From: Galeopsis tetrahit
Taxonomy: Eukaryota > Streptophyta > Magnoliopsida > Lamiales > Lamiaceae
Reading direction: 5' to 3'
DNA length: 64,000 nucleotides
Assembly: GCA_963675135.1 (NCBI GenBank)
Contig: OY776125.1
Location: 62,385,441 to 62,449,440, forward strand
This document shows positions 46,430-59,208 of this stretch, one piece after another. Made by a program: the position numbers and the translations under genes. The notes below the pieces were generated by a model. It worked only from the letters and a program-made list of their open reading frames with translations. It did no database searches and was not told where the DNA came from. Each line of letters opens with the position of its first letter. Position 1 is the stretch's first letter.

Positions 46430-47887
46430 TGTTGGTCCCTGAACGAGTAGTGAATGGGATTAAAGTCTAGAGGGGAGGGGTGAATAGACTTTAAAACTTT
46501 TTCAAGAGAGTTGGGAACCTCTTCTGATTACTATGTCAGCTGGACTACAAGTCTGCTGGTCCAGATGACTATAGTGATCTGATAGAGGAGGTTATATGCG
46601 GAATTATGGTAGGCCTTGTTTAGACTCGTTCTCTTAGTTTCTTTTGAAAGTGCCAAGTTATTTACTTAATAGAAATACTCAGCTGATGCTGGTTTGAAGG
46701 TTGTGGCCTTGTTTTGAAGACAATTAAAACACAGTATGCACTATATAAGATAAATGAAATGGCAGTAAAGTAAAGTGCAGAAAGTAAATAACACCAGGTT
46801 TATAGTGGTTCGGATATACGATCCTACGTCCACTCTCACGTCCTAACGTGAAGTTTAATCCCTTTAATTTACCGCAAATTACAAGGGTCTTGACCTTTAT
46901 AGTCCCAAGGATAGGACTTTGAGATCTGAGCCGTCCTAACAGCTACGGTCTCCACAAGTGATTGTAAGCACTTGCACTTTGAGGGTTTCAAAAACTTTAA
47001 CCTTTCGGAGAGGGATTGGGGTTTTTGAAGAGTATCCAACTAGTGATTCAAGCTTATAATTTGCTTAATCACTTTGCCTAAAACAAATGATATACAATGT
47101 GAAATAGGTTTCAGGTTCTTAAGGGTTGGATAGAAATCACTTAAGAGCTATGGATAATCTAATGGATTCTGGCTCTTTGAGAATTCTTGAGATAAAACGA
47201 CTTTAGCTTGATTGCTTGCTGGAAATGTTGAATTCTCTTATTGTGACTTCGTGTCATTGTGATTTCTCATCCTCTTGTATTTATAGAGGTGATTGCTTGC
47301 AACTAGCCGTTGGAGTTGACTAGCCGTTGGGGCAATCTTTCCATAATGGCTTGATTCCTTGATTCCAGCCACTTGATTGCTTCAATCTTGGGATCATGTC
47401 AATCTTCTAAATAAGATAGGTCTCTTTTTAATTTGCACGATGACTTTGGAATCAGCCGAGTCCTGAGAGAGAGCACATAGTCGTCTGATCTGAACTTCTA
47501 GTCTTCTGACTACTCTTCTGGCCTTGAGTCTTCTGTCTTCTGATATCAGCAGAGTAAAACTCTTCTGATCTGGCAGTTCTTTTGTCCTGCACTAGGCCAT
47601 CTTCAATCTGGGACTCCATCAGTTAAGTAGGTATACAAGCGCCTATCTTAACTGGTCTTCAAGGATTTCCTAGTCTTCATGTCTTCTATTCTTCTCATCT
47701 TGAGGAAACGCATGTAATCCAGGATTGTGTTGATTAACTGATATCTATACAGTCAATCACACAAGACTAGTCTAAGCTGTTCTATACACAGTCAGCTGAT
47801 CCTATTACATTTATAAACTCTAAGTGTTTTGGCCATCAAAACTATTCTAACATCAAGTGGGGCTTAGGGTGAATTTATATCCCAACA
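46430..47887 (-). repeat. S2 3' LTR
   Basis: 1458 bp, TGTTGGTCCC to CCCAACA in plus order. A minus-strand TATA box lies at 47278-47285. No gene. Confidence 0.96.
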
Positions 47888-47904
47888 ATTTCCCCCTTTT
47901 TGAT
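47888..47904 (-). other. S2 polypurine tract
   Basis: On the minus strand CATCAAAAAGGGGGAAAT directly before the LTR start TGTTGGG. Would prime plus-strand DNA. Confidence 0.9.
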
Positions 47905-48113
47905 GAAGCCAAAACTATATATGATAAATGCTCTTAATAAGATAAGATAGGAGTTTATAAACTTCATAAAAAATTGAAGTATCTGATGAAGACAATGAGA
48001 GTTTGTCTTGAGAGCAAAAAGAACTAAACTTGAATATATATAGAGCTTTTACAGATTACAAGTAATAGTTTCTTTAAAGCTTTGAAAGTGGTCTTCATCA
48101 GGTCTTCTGATCT

Positions 48114-49054
48114 TCAGATGCGGAAAGCAAGGTACAGACGAGATCGAACTTCTTCCATGTGCTGTAGGTCTGTAACATTCTCCTCTTCATAGATCTTCTC
48201 TAGGATCCTTTTGACTTCAATTAAGTCTGTTCTTCCAGAATCCAGAGTGGGAGGATCCCATTTGGGTTCTTCAGGAGTTAGGATTCTGCAGTTGTCAAGT
48301 TCTTTGGCTGTCTTGACTACTTCATTCCAGAACTCTTGATCTTCAATGTTCATGAATTGATTGAACTGGAAGAATTCATCTTCATAGGTTGGGAGAGGGC
48401 CAAATTTTCTTACAATGTGGTGTTGAATTTGCCATTTCTTCTTCAGAGGGTACCACCTTGGTAGCTCATCTTGAAGGGCTAAATAATCCACATAGTCGCT
48501 ATCAAACACCGGAACTTTGTCTTTCTGTGCCAGAGAATTTTCTTTCAATGCTTTGTCCTTGAGAGCTTTCCTGAGTTTGGCTATCTTCCTGTCAAATTTG
48601 GCTTTGACTGCTTTCGCATCTTTTAGCTTCTTTTGCTTAAGTTCTTGAGCTTCAAGCTCTTTTCTTTTCTTCAACTCTAAAGCCTCTTTCTCTTCTGCAG
48701 TAGGCTATGCTGGAGTTGACTTCTTGCTTGATTTCTGAGCTTGCTCATCTGCTTGCTCATCTGCCTTTCTTTTCCTAGTCATCCTCTTCTCAGGAACTTG
48801 TTCTGTAGAGGCAGTGATCTGCAGACTTTTGGCAGTTGCTTGAGTGGGAGCTTGGATGTCTTCTTGAGCAATTTCTTTTCCTTTGCCTTGCTTGCTCTTG
48901 ATTTTGCTTGATAAACCACCCAAGGTTTCATTCAGCTCATCTTGAGACACTACCATTACAGTTTGCTGTGCAGTAGTCTTCTCTAGAGCTTTTATCAATA
49001 CATCTTCCCCCTTTTTGGCTTCAGCAAGTGCAGCCGCAAAAGGCTTCATGGCGA
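48114..49054 (-). pseudogene. S2 extra ORF, C-terminal half
   Basis: Begins without its own start at MKPFAAALAEAKKG, fused at about 49055 to the cut RT. It is very rich in Lys, Glu, Ala and Gln with strong coiled-coil character (about 48880-49050 and 48520-48720), then a more globular C-terminus (RWYPLKKKWQ, EDEFFQFNQF) ending LYLAFRI at 48114. One TAG (48705-48707) interrupts it between KKSTPA and PTAEEKE. It likely completes the protein whose N-terminal half remains in S1 (1752-2332). Function unknown. Confidence 0.65.
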
Positions 49055-51393
49055 TACATATATTTGTACCATTAGAATGTCTTCTCCTTCTTGTCTTCTC
49101 CATCAACTTTGCCTTTTGTATATCCATTGTCAAGTAGGAATTGTGACAATGTGTCATACCAAGCTCTAGGGGCTTGTTTTAGACCATATAGAGCCTTCTT
49201 CAGCCGATATACTTGATCACCTTTTTCAAATCCTGGAGGCTGCTCTACATATACTTCTTCTACCGGAATACCATTTAGAAAAGCACTTTTGACATCCATT
49301 TGGTATACTTTGAATCCCATAAATGATGCATAGGCTAGAAATAGTCGAATGGCTTCTAATCTGGCTACTGGAGCAAAAGTTTCATCGTAGTCAATTCCTT
49401 CAGATTGTGAATATCCTTTTGCAACTAGCCTTGCTTTATTTCTAGTTATTACATCATGTTCATCCTTCTTGTTCTTGAATACCCACTTTGTTCCTATTAC
49501 ATTGTGGCTTTCAGGTCGATCTACCAATTCCCAGACTTCATTTCTTTCGAATTGGTTTAGTTCCTCTTGCATAGCAATGATCCAGTTGCTATCAGTCATT
49601 GCTTCTTCTATGTCAGCTGGTTCAATGTTGGAGAGGAAAGCACACCAGCAGAACATAGATGATTGAGAATTCTGATTCAGTTGACTTCTTGTCTTGACAC
49701 CTGATTCTGCTCCTCCTAAGATGAGGTTTGATGGATGATTGTTCCTCCATGTATGTCTTACAGGAGTACCTGCATTAGATGAACTTGGATTCTCATCTGT
49801 TCTATTGTCATCAGGAGGGTTGACTTGATTTGGTCGATCATCATCTGTATCTTGGGTATCAAAGAGATCATTCCCCCTTGCATTTGGGATTGTTGCATGT
49901 TGATTGTGGATCACTTGTTCAGCTTGAGTTTGAGATCTAGTGACAGGTCTGTGTGATTTATCTTCTTCTGGTTCTTCAGGAAATGGTTCATTGACTTCAA
50001 TAAATTCATCAGACTTCTTCTTGATCACTAGTTTCTTCATCTGTTCTGCAGCTGAGGTTGTTTCTACTGCATTCTTTTCACAAGATTCATCAAAAACAAC
50101 ATGTGGTGTTTCTTCCACAAGAAGGGTGCGTTTGTTGAGTACTCTAAATGCTTTGCTAGTTGAGGAGTATCCCAAGAATATCCCCTCATCTGCTTTGGCA
50201 TCAAAAGCATTCAACTTACTTTTCCCATTGTTGTGAATGAAACACTTACAACCAAAAATATGAAAGTAAGATACTCTAGGTTTTCTTCCTTTCCACAGTT
50301 CATATGGGGTTTTCTCATGGATTTTGTGAATACCTGACCTGTTTTGAGTGTGACAGGCTGTGTTGATTGCTTCTGCCCAAAGTTTCTTAGAAGTAGAGAA
50401 TTCAGCAAGGAGTGTTCTTGCAGCTTCTTTAAGTGTTCTGACTCTTCTTTCAGCTACACCATTTTGTTGTGGTGTTCTTGCTGCACTTGTCTCATGCTGA
50501 ATACCATTAGAAGTACAATATGCAATAATATAAGAGTTAATAAATTCAGTGCCTTTGTCACTTCTAATTTTCACAATAGGTTCTCCTTTCTCTACTTGGA
50601 TCCTCTTTAACAGTTCAGGAAGCTTCTGCTGAGTTTCACTCTTCTTGTATAAGAAGATAACCCAAGTAAACTTGGAGTAGTCATCTACAACAATAAGGGT
50701 GTACTTTCTTCCTGTTAGAGTGGTTGGAGTGATTGGTCCAAAGAGATCCATGTGTAATAGTTCAAGAGCTCTGCTGGTTGATGCTGTCTTCTTGGTCTTG
50801 AAGGAGACCTTTGTTTGCTTTCCTTGTTGACATGCATCACAGACCTGATCTTTACAGTAGAGTTCATTAGGCAGACCATCAACTAAGGATTCCCTTGCTA
50901 ACTTGTTCAGAGTCTTAAAGTTCAGATGACTAAGACGTTTGTGCCATAGCCAGCTGACATCTTTAGGGCTTTTCACAAGCAGACATGTATCCTTAGGACA
51001 TCTGTTCCAATTTGCAAGATACATACTTCCCTTTCTAGATCCTGTTAGAAGGTTTTGTTTTGTTCTTTTATCACTTATGAGACATTCATCTTTAGAAAAT
51101 TTAACTGAATAACCAGTGTCACAAAAATGAGAAACAGATAATAAATTAAACTTAAGACCTTCTACATATGATACATCATGTACCTCAATGTCACCATTTC
51201 TAAGGGTGCCATATCCTTTTGTGTTACCGTGCGCGTTATCACCAAAGAAGACTTTTGGACCTTTCTTTTCTGTATAGTTGGTCAGCAGGTCTTTGGTTCC
51301 AGTCATATGGGTTGAGCATCCACTATCTATGTACCATATCTCTCCTGCTAGACCTCCTTTTCTGTATAGGTCCCTCCTTTCCTGCAAGAAGGA
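49055..51393 (-). pseudogene. S2 pol: protease, integrase and truncated RT
   Basis: Starts just after the gag TAA at LQERRDLYRK. Protease IDSGCSTHM; integrase HKRLSHLNF and CDACQQGKQ, first Asp in LLHMDLFGPI, second in RSDKGTEF, Glu in NGVAERR, all intact; RT begins with GTKWVFK and includes QMDVKSAFLNG and YGLKQAPRAWY. Within the last 30 codons the frame shifts (GKVDGEDKK) and reaches TAA at 49072-49074. The DNA then continues to the Tyr-Val of the catalytic box and stops there: the two Asp and all following RT and RNase H are deleted. The element could not make its own cDNA. Confidence 0.92.
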
Positions 51394-53793
51394 TTAAGTC
51401 TTAGGTACCCATTTTGTTTTGGGTCCTTGGGTGTTAGTACTACCCTTGGGAACCCACATATACATTGGTCGTTTGAACAACCTTGAGCACTTGAGTTGTT
51501 TCCCTCGGGCATCACAGAACCAAATCTTACCAGTTAGCACCTTGGACTGATCTGATTTGTTGTTTGTGTCAGCTAAGTAATAGTCAAATTGTTTTCCTTT
51601 ATAGGAGTGAACATACAATATCTTTTGACTAGTTACATTCGGCCTGGGTGCATTAGCTGGTCGATGCACACGATTATATGGACCATACTCTTCTGTTCTC
51701 ACAATATCATAAGAGATAGGGGGTGCAAAGAGAACAAATTTGTTTGAAGAAGATTTCTTCTTCTTGGCTGGAGCAGCATACAGCTGAGACTGTCTCAGAC
51801 GAGATGGTCTAGGCTGTTTGCTGTTCCTCTGTATAGGTTTGGGGTTAACTTTTCTTTTACCATTTTTGGAGTTGGAATAGTTAGCCTTAGTTGGTACAGA
51901 TGCCTTTTGGTTCATATTGAGTTCATTGTGTTTAGAACACTCACCCTGTTCATGTGTCTGAGTAGTGCACTAGTTAGGTGTACTACCCCCAGCTGGAGAG
52001 GATGTTGATGGATTAAGTTCATAGCCTAAACCCATCTTATTGCCATTTGATCTATAATATTCAGAGATACTTTCAATAGTTGTCGAGGCTTTATTGAATT
52101 CTGATATCTTTTGATCTAGGCATTCCTTCTCCTTTTCTAAGAGCTTGTGTGAATGGAAGAGATCATCGAACTTAGATTGAAGTATGCGAAATTCTTTGGT
52201 TTCTAAGGCTTGAGTTTCAAACATCCCCTCATACAACTGAGTTGTTGTGGTATTTTCTTCCTTAAGAAGTTCCACTTCTTTGGTCAACCTTTCATTCATG
52301 GTGACTAACTCAGGGGTGTTATCAAACTTAACCTTTTTTAACCTAGCAATTTCTTTCCTTAAATCCTTATTCTCCTCTTCCACTTCTATAAAGGCTCTAG
52401 TGGCAATATCCAGATCACCTTTTACCTTTCTTAAAGATTGATAATAGGTGTCTTCTGATTCGCCTTCAGATGAGTTTATGTCATCTGTTTGTGAGAAAAT
52501 AGGTGAATGGAAAGTAGTAGTATAAGAGTTTACCTCATTTTCTCCTATGGCCATCATAGCTAGATCGTCTGAATCATCTGAGTAGATTTGACAGTTTGGT
52601 GATGTAGGAAGTTCATCACTTTGATATTCAGATTCTTCAGTCAGCATTGCTTGCTTATCTGAAGTTCTTCTCCTTGGCCTTCTTTCTTCTTTGTCGTCCA
52701 GCTCAGGGCATTCATAGACATAGTGTCCTGGTTTACGACAATTGAAGCATGCTCCGGGCTTTTGATTTGAATTGCCTTTCCTTGGAGGTGTGGCATCTCT
52801 TTTTCTGGAGCCTCGGCTGTCAGATGACTCCACATCCTTTCTAGGATGTCTTTCTGGTGTTCTTTCTCTGGAACCTCTGGAGGGTGATCTTGCTCTTCTA
52901 TCTTTGTAGTTTCTATAGAACTTTCTATATTTGCTATTGAGGGTATTCATCCTTTCGAATCTCTTGATCATAAGAGCCATTTGTTCCTTCAGACTCATGT
53001 CTGATCCTTCACAGTCTTCTGTTTTCAGAGAGGTCTTGCCAGATGAGGTGCTTGCAGCTTTTGTATTTGCTGCCTTGAAAGCTACAGTCTTGGAAGTGGA
53101 TGGAATAGCAATAGGTTCATCATTTTCTGAGTTTTCTTCTCTTTCAAGATCATATTCATGGGCTTTTAGATTCTGAAATAGAGTCTGTGCAGACCACTCC
53201 TTGATATCTTGAGTATCTTTGATGATGGTCTTCTTGAGTCTCCATTTCTTGGTTAGAGAATCTAATATCTTTAGATTTTTCTCTCTATTTGTATATTTCT
53301 TGCCCAGAGATTCTATCTCATTGATGATCTTGGTAAATCTATTGTCTAATTGATCAATGGACTCTTCTGGCTGCATTTTGAAATGCTCAAACTTCTTGAC
53401 TGTTGTTGTCAGTTTGCTCTCCTTGATCAGCTCGGTTCCTTCACAGAGGAGTGCTAGAGCATCCCATATTTCCTTAGCTGTTTCACAATTGATTACTTTA
53501 GCAATGTACTCATTTGAAAGAGTTTGCATGATGTAATCTTGAGCAATGCTGTCAAGATTTGACTGTTTCATCTCTTCTGGTGTGAGATCCTTCATCGGCT
53601 TGGGGGCTAGTTCTCCAACTGGAACTTCTGGATCACCATTTGCAGTGTTGACTGCCATGATGGTGATTGGGCCTTCAGTGATTACTGACTACATCTTGTA
53701 GTGGACTGATGTGAGATTCTTCCTCATCCTGATCTTCCAGTAATCATAATCCTCCACTGAAAACTTAGGCAACTTACGCATATTAGCACTCAT
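51394..53793 (-). pseudogene. S2 gag with two nonsense codons
   Basis: Start MSANMRKLPKF at 53793. A TAG at 53689-53691 replaces the Trp of KMWS. After it the frame is open for more than 560 codons (53688 to 51970): Gag core, CCHC knuckle CFNCRKPGHYVYEC (52708-52749) flanked by Arg-rich segments, and a long coiled coil (about 52100-52450). A second TAG (51970-51972) replaces the Gln of TPNQC. The C-terminus runs to KWVPKT and TAA at 51394-51396, in frame with pol. Confidence 0.92.
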
Positions 53794-53915
53794 GCTGTAT
53801 GAGTTTTCGAAAACAAGTTTTTTCAAAAGAAAAAAAAAGATCTGTTCAAGAGGACTACAGAGAGACTCCCTCAAGTCTTCTGATGATCTAGAGACAGTAG
53901 TCCGTTAGAACCACT

Positions 53916-53927
53916 GCTCTGATACCA
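53916..53927 (-). other. S2 primer binding site
   Basis: TGGTATCAGAGC on the minus strand, two bases from the LTR edge; initiator tRNA-Met type. Confidence 0.96.
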
Positions 53928-53929
53928 CT

Positions 53930-55331
53930 TGTTGGTCCCTGAACGAGTAGTGAATGGGATTAAAGTCTAGAGGGGAGGGGTGAATAGACTTTAAAACTTT
54001 TTCAAGAGAGTTGGGAACCTCTTCTGATTACTATGTCAGCTGGACTACAAGTCTGCTGGTCCAGATGACTATAGTGATCTGATAGAGGAGGTTATATGCG
54101 GAATTATGGTAGGCCTTGTTTAGACTCGTTCTCTTAGTTTCTTTTGAAAGTGCCAAGTTATTTACTTAATAGAAATACTCAGCTGATGCTGGTTTGAAGG
54201 TTGTGGCCTTGTTTTGAAGACAATTAAAACACAGTATGCACTATATAAGATAAATGAAATGGCAGTAAAGTAAAGTGCAGAAAGTAAATAACACCAGGTT
54301 TATAGTGGTTCGGATATACGATCCTACGTCCACTCTCACGTCCTAACGTGAAGTTTAATCCCTTTAATTTACCGCAAATTACAAGGGTCTTGACCTTTAT
54401 AGTCCCAAGGATAGGACTTTGAGATCTGAGCCGTCCTAACAGCTACGGTCTCCACAAGTGATTGTAAGCACTTGCACTTTGAGGGTTTCAAAAACTTTCA
54501 CCTTTCGGAGAGGGTTTGGGGTTTTTGAAGAGTATCCAACTAGTGATTCAAGCTTATAATTTGCTTAATCACTTTGCCTAAAACAAATGATATACAATGT
54601 GAAATAGGTTTCAGGTTCTTAAGGGTTGGATAGAAATCACTTAAGAGCTATGGATAATCTAATGGATTCTGGCTCTTTGAGAATTCTTGAGATAAAACGA
54701 CTTTAGCTTGATTGCTTGCTGGAAATGTTGAATTCTCTTATTGTGACTTCGTGTCATTGTGATTTCTCATCCTCTTGTATTTATAGAGGTGATTGCTTGC
54801 AACTAGCCGTTGGAGTTGACTAGCCGTTGGGGCAATCTTTCCATAATGGCTTGATTCCTTGATTCCAGCCGCTCGATTGCTTCAATCCTGGGATCATGTC
54901 AATCTTCTAAATAAGGTAGGTCTCTGTTTAAATTGCACGATGACTTTGGAATCAGCCGAGTCCTGAGAGAGAGCACATAGTCGTCTGATCTGAACTTCTA
55001 GTCTTCTAACTACTCTTCTGGCCTTGAGTCTTCTGTCTTCTGATATCAGCAGAGTAAAACTCTTCTGATCTGGCAGTTCTTTTGTCCTGCACTAGGCCAT
55101 CTTCAAGGATCTCCTAGTCTTCATGTCTCCTATTCTTCTCATCTTGAGGAAACGCATGTAATCCAGGATTGTGCTGATCAACTGATATCTATACAGTCAA
55201 TCACACAAGACTAGTCTAAGCTGTTCTATACACAGTCAGCTGATCCTATTACATTTATAAACTCTAAGTGTTTTGGCAATCAAAACTATTCTAACATCAA
55301 GTGGGGCTTAGGGTGAATTTATATCCCAACA
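53930..55331 (-). repeat. S2 5' LTR
   Basis: 1402 bp. It lacks 56 bp near 55106 that the 3' LTR has (after GGCCATCTTCAA). A minus-strand TATA box lies at 54778-54785. Confidence 0.96.
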
Positions 55332-56898
55332 TATGGCATAAAACTCCACATCATATGTGCTGAAACGGAGTTTGCAACCCGCCAACTTCTCAATAAAAAA
55401 GGCCACCGGACGGCCTGCTTGGCTCAAAACCGCCCCAATTCCTAATTTCGAAGCATCACAATGTAACTCAAAAGGCTGGGAGAAATCAGGAAGAACAAGG
55501 ATAGGTGTTGTCGTCAGTCTATGCTTGATCTCATCAAAGGCAGTTGACGCATCCTCTGTCCACACAAACTTGGTCCCCTTCATGCAATCAGTTATTGGTG
55601 TCATAATACTACTAAAATGTGGAATGAACCGTCGATAGAAAGAGGCTAGCCCATGAAATCTCCTGACCGCCGTAATAGATGTAGGGGCCGGCCAATGACG
55701 AATGGCCTCAATTTTACCCGGATCCGCTGAAAGGCCCTGATCAGACACAACATACCCCAAGAACTGTACCCAAGTAGTCATAAAGGCGCACTTGCCGGAG
55801 GCTGCTTAAAACTGATCCCGACGTAAAACCAACAAGACCTCCCGTAGATGTTGTAGGTGAGAGTCGGGGCTATCACTGTAAATCAGAATGTTATCGAAAT
55901 AAACGACGACGAATTTGCCAATGAAAGGACGTAGGGCCTGATTCATGACACACATGAAGGTACTCGGGGCATTAGACAACCCAAATGGCATTACCAGCCA
56001 CTCAAACAACCCCTCCCGTGTTTTAAATGTTGTCTTCCACTCATCTCCAACACGAATACGAATCTGGTGATAGCCACTATTCAAATCTAGTTTACTAAAG
56101 ATAGAGGCCCGACCCAACTGGTCCAATAAATCATCCAACCGAGGAATAGGAAAACGATACCTCACTGTTATCTTATTAATGGCACGACTGTACGCACACA
56201 TGCGCCAAGTACCGTCCTTCTTAGGGTTCAATAGGGCAGGCACTGCACATGGACTGAGGCTTTCACGAACGTGGCCCTTTGCAAGCAACTCCTCCACATG
56301 GTGACGGAGTTCCTCATGCTCCTTCGGACTCATACGATAATGTGGGCGATTTGGCAAGGCTGCACCCGGCATAAGATCAATTTGATGCTGAATATCCCAA
56401 AGAGGAAGCAATGTATCCGGGAGTGACTCGGGAAAAACATCAACAAACTCAGACAATAAATGTTGGACAGCAAGGGGAGGTGTCCCAAACTGCGAACCCG
56501 TGGGCTGAGCAATAAGAGCAAAAACAATCCCAGACTCCTCCATAGTAGACTAAAAGGGCACACGAGATAAGAGCATAACAGGTTTGGAGGCATCCGTCCG
56601 AGGAATGCTTCGAGGCTTGCTGGGTAACAACACAATCTTACGACCCCCGAAAAGAAACGAGTATGTATTTGCACGACCATCGTGTGTGACCTCACGATCA
56701 AATTGCCACGGTCGGCCCAATAACAAATGACAAGCATCCATAGGCACCACATCACAATATATCTCATCACCGTAAGACGACCCTAATAGAAACTGAAATC
56801 AAAACTCGACGAGAAACAGTAACATCCGTACCTTTACTAAGCCACGACAGTTTATACGGCTTCGGGTGAGCTTCAGTTTCAAGACCCAACTTGTTAAC
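55332..56898 (-). pseudogene. U2 protease end and RT
   Basis: Right of S2 the gypsy unit resumes with TATGGCATAAAAC. It encodes the protease end (LLLGRPWQFD) and RT (56543-55308). The catalytic box reads YFDN (55890-55901), one Asp lost. Stops near 55800 and 56550 break the frame. The solo LTR ends it at 56898. Confidence 0.88.
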
Positions 56899-58228
56899 TG
56901 TAGGTCCCAAAGGTTGAGTTAATATCGAGGGAAGCTAAAGAAAATGTCTAGAGGGGGGTGAATAGACTTTTCTAAAATCTTTCGATATATCAGAATTACG
57001 ATGTGCGGAATATGAAATTAACAATGAGCCCAATTAAGTTTATACTCAATCCTTTAAAATCAAAGAACTCTGTTCTATACTCAACTAATCTAGTTTAGAC
57101 GTGTAGTTAAGTAATTAATCAATTAAGCAATTAAAACCAACTAAAACAGTACAGTAAATCAAACACGAGATTTTATAGTGGTTCGACAACTTGTCTACAT
57201 CCACTCTCACAACCCAGTTGTGATATTCTTATTAACTCGTCCAATGGAGTAATATGTTCTTGTGGCTTTAAGTCCCAAGAAATAAGACTTAGATCTTCTC
57301 GACAACACTACCAAGTGCTTCTTCGATCTAACTAGCTATTTTACAAGTAACTAGCAACTTTAAACAGTAAAAACAAAACTAAAACTTCTCTTTGTTCAGT
57401 AGTAGCCTTCTTCGATCTTCACTTGACTTGTGTAGCTTCACTTTCTGAACTTCAATCTCTGAGAGTATTTTCTTCAATAATGCTTTTGTATGCAGTCGTA
57501 TCAGTATTCTCAGTCGTATCAGTCGTCTCTAATCAATCAATACCATGAGGTATTTATAGACTTCCAATTCCAAGAACTTTCAGTTGTGTAACAACCTTTT
57601 CTTGAAAACTAACTTGTAACTGATTCTTTTTATCCTTTCACGCGTTTCTTCAGTTAATTAGTTATTCCTTAACTAACTCTTCAATCTTTATCTTCAACAC
57701 GCTTTTGTAACTAACTTCAAGTTGTCCTGTCTTGTTGAGTCGCGCACCTGTCTTGTCCAGTAGTAGTAGACTGCGTCTTCTACTTGTCTAGTGCAGTAGA
57801 CTTCTTCAGATTACAACATAGAACTAATCTAGTCCTATCATCTAATCCTAACAAGACTATTACATTACATTAAGCTTATAGCCTAGTCAACTTAGAAAAC
57901 TATACAAAGAATCTATCTATTACATTCAAAAACATGAGCTCTATACAACAATTATTCATAGCTCAATAACAATCTAATCAGTTAATATAAACAAATATGA
58001 AGTAATAATACGATATCAATTATAAGTACTTGTCTTTTCATATGTTAACTCATGTGAACTAGTACTTGTCTTGTGAACTCTACTGATCTTTGTTCAAGAT
58101 GATTTCAACTTAACTAGACTAGATTAGTCAACACTTAGAAAAATTCAACCTTCTTTTAGCTTATCAAAACTTTATCTTTTATATTTCAATCATCATTTAG
58201 GACTTGTTTTAGGATTTATATCCCAACA
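56899..58228 (-). repeat. Solo LTR of a third Sirevirus-like family
   Basis: 1330 bp starting TGTAGGTCCC and ending ATATCCCAACA, flanked by TTAAC (56894-56898 and 58229-58233) inside the U2 protease. The ends and general layout resemble the S1-S3 LTRs, with a minus-strand TATAAATA at 57551-57558, but the interior is different, so this is a separate family. No internal region remains: it probably arose by recombination between the two LTRs of one element. Confidence 0.92.
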
Positions 58229-58771
58229 TTAACTGCCACTTCCGATAACACGTTCTCACAACTACCCGAGTCAATAATGAAAGAACAGACCTTGCCTCCA
58301 ATAGTGCAAGTCGACTGAAAGATATTGATACGTAACTAATTGTCATCGTTGGCACGTGGGCTCAAAAATGTGCGCCTGAGCATCAACAGAGGTCCAACGT
58401 CACCCTCTACAAATTCCTTCTCAACGACTTAATCCATATCCTCATCATAAACAGGGGGGTGTCATCAACAAGGTCATCATTAACAAAAAGGCCACGCTTG
58501 TCAGCGCGAGGACGACGACAATCCGCTTGGCGGTGACCAGATTTGCCACAATTAAAACACTTTATGCCACTAGAAGAAGCCCGATTCGGTGGTGGTTGAG
58601 AAGCAGAACCACGAGGAGCGGTAGGGCTAGGGGAAGGGTTCACCGTATTACGAAACCCACTCGAGGCACGACGGGCCAACTGTTTTTCAGCCTGAAGTGC
58701 TCGCTGATGCGCCCCCGAAACAGTAACAGGATCAAAAATATTAAGAACATCCTGCAACTGAATTCGAACTC
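58229..58771 (-). pseudogene. U2 gag C-terminus and protease start
   Basis: Codons for the gag tail from IQLQDVLNIFDP (starts at the LTR edge), CCHC knuckle CFNCGKSGHRQADC intact, the shared C-run frameshift and TAA, then the protease start up to the solo LTR. Confidence 0.85.
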
Positions 58772-59208
58772 TAATGCAGCGTGCGTGATCAAAAGAAAGA
58801 ACAACAAGAATCGTTGATTCACAGAATACCCGAATCTTGATAAAACGAAGAATAATTCTTCAATAATAATTTCAATCTGCAAAAACTGCTCAACAATGTT
58901 TGGAAAACGAGAATAAAACCAAACCCTAGTGTACGGAATTTGGAAATTACAAAAAAACCCCAAAACAATTAAAAATTGCAAAAATAACACCCAAAAAGCA
59001 ATAAAACGCGTTTTTCACCACTCAAACGATGGAATTTGGCCAAAAAGCGCCGCACATGTCAGCGAAGCCAAGAGTTTGACTCGTAGCATCGATTCCACCC
59101 GAAAAAGTGTGCTCACACGCCCAAATCGGGTTCCAGCTCCCAAAACTTCAAAAATTCTTCGGATGTTATCGTTTCTTCAAAAATTGCAACGCCACTCATG
59201 CTACATCA
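58772..59208 (-). repeat. Gypsy array LTR 3
   Basis: 437 bp. The end reads TGCATTA on the minus strand instead of TGCATCA (one change, shared with LTR 4). Confidence 0.88.

Larger units (their letters stand above)
46430..55331 (-). mobile_element. S2: Sirevirus-type element with complete ends and a large pol deletion
   Basis: 8902 bp flanked by TATGG (46425-46429 and 55332-55336) within U2. LTRs are 1458 and 1402 bp, differing by a 56 bp indel and about a dozen substitutions by eye, so insertion is recent. It has gag, PR, INT, the first part of RT, the C-terminal half of the extra ORF, primer site and polypurine tract. RT from its catalytic box onward, RNase H and the first part of the extra ORF are deleted. 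Confidence 0.95.
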
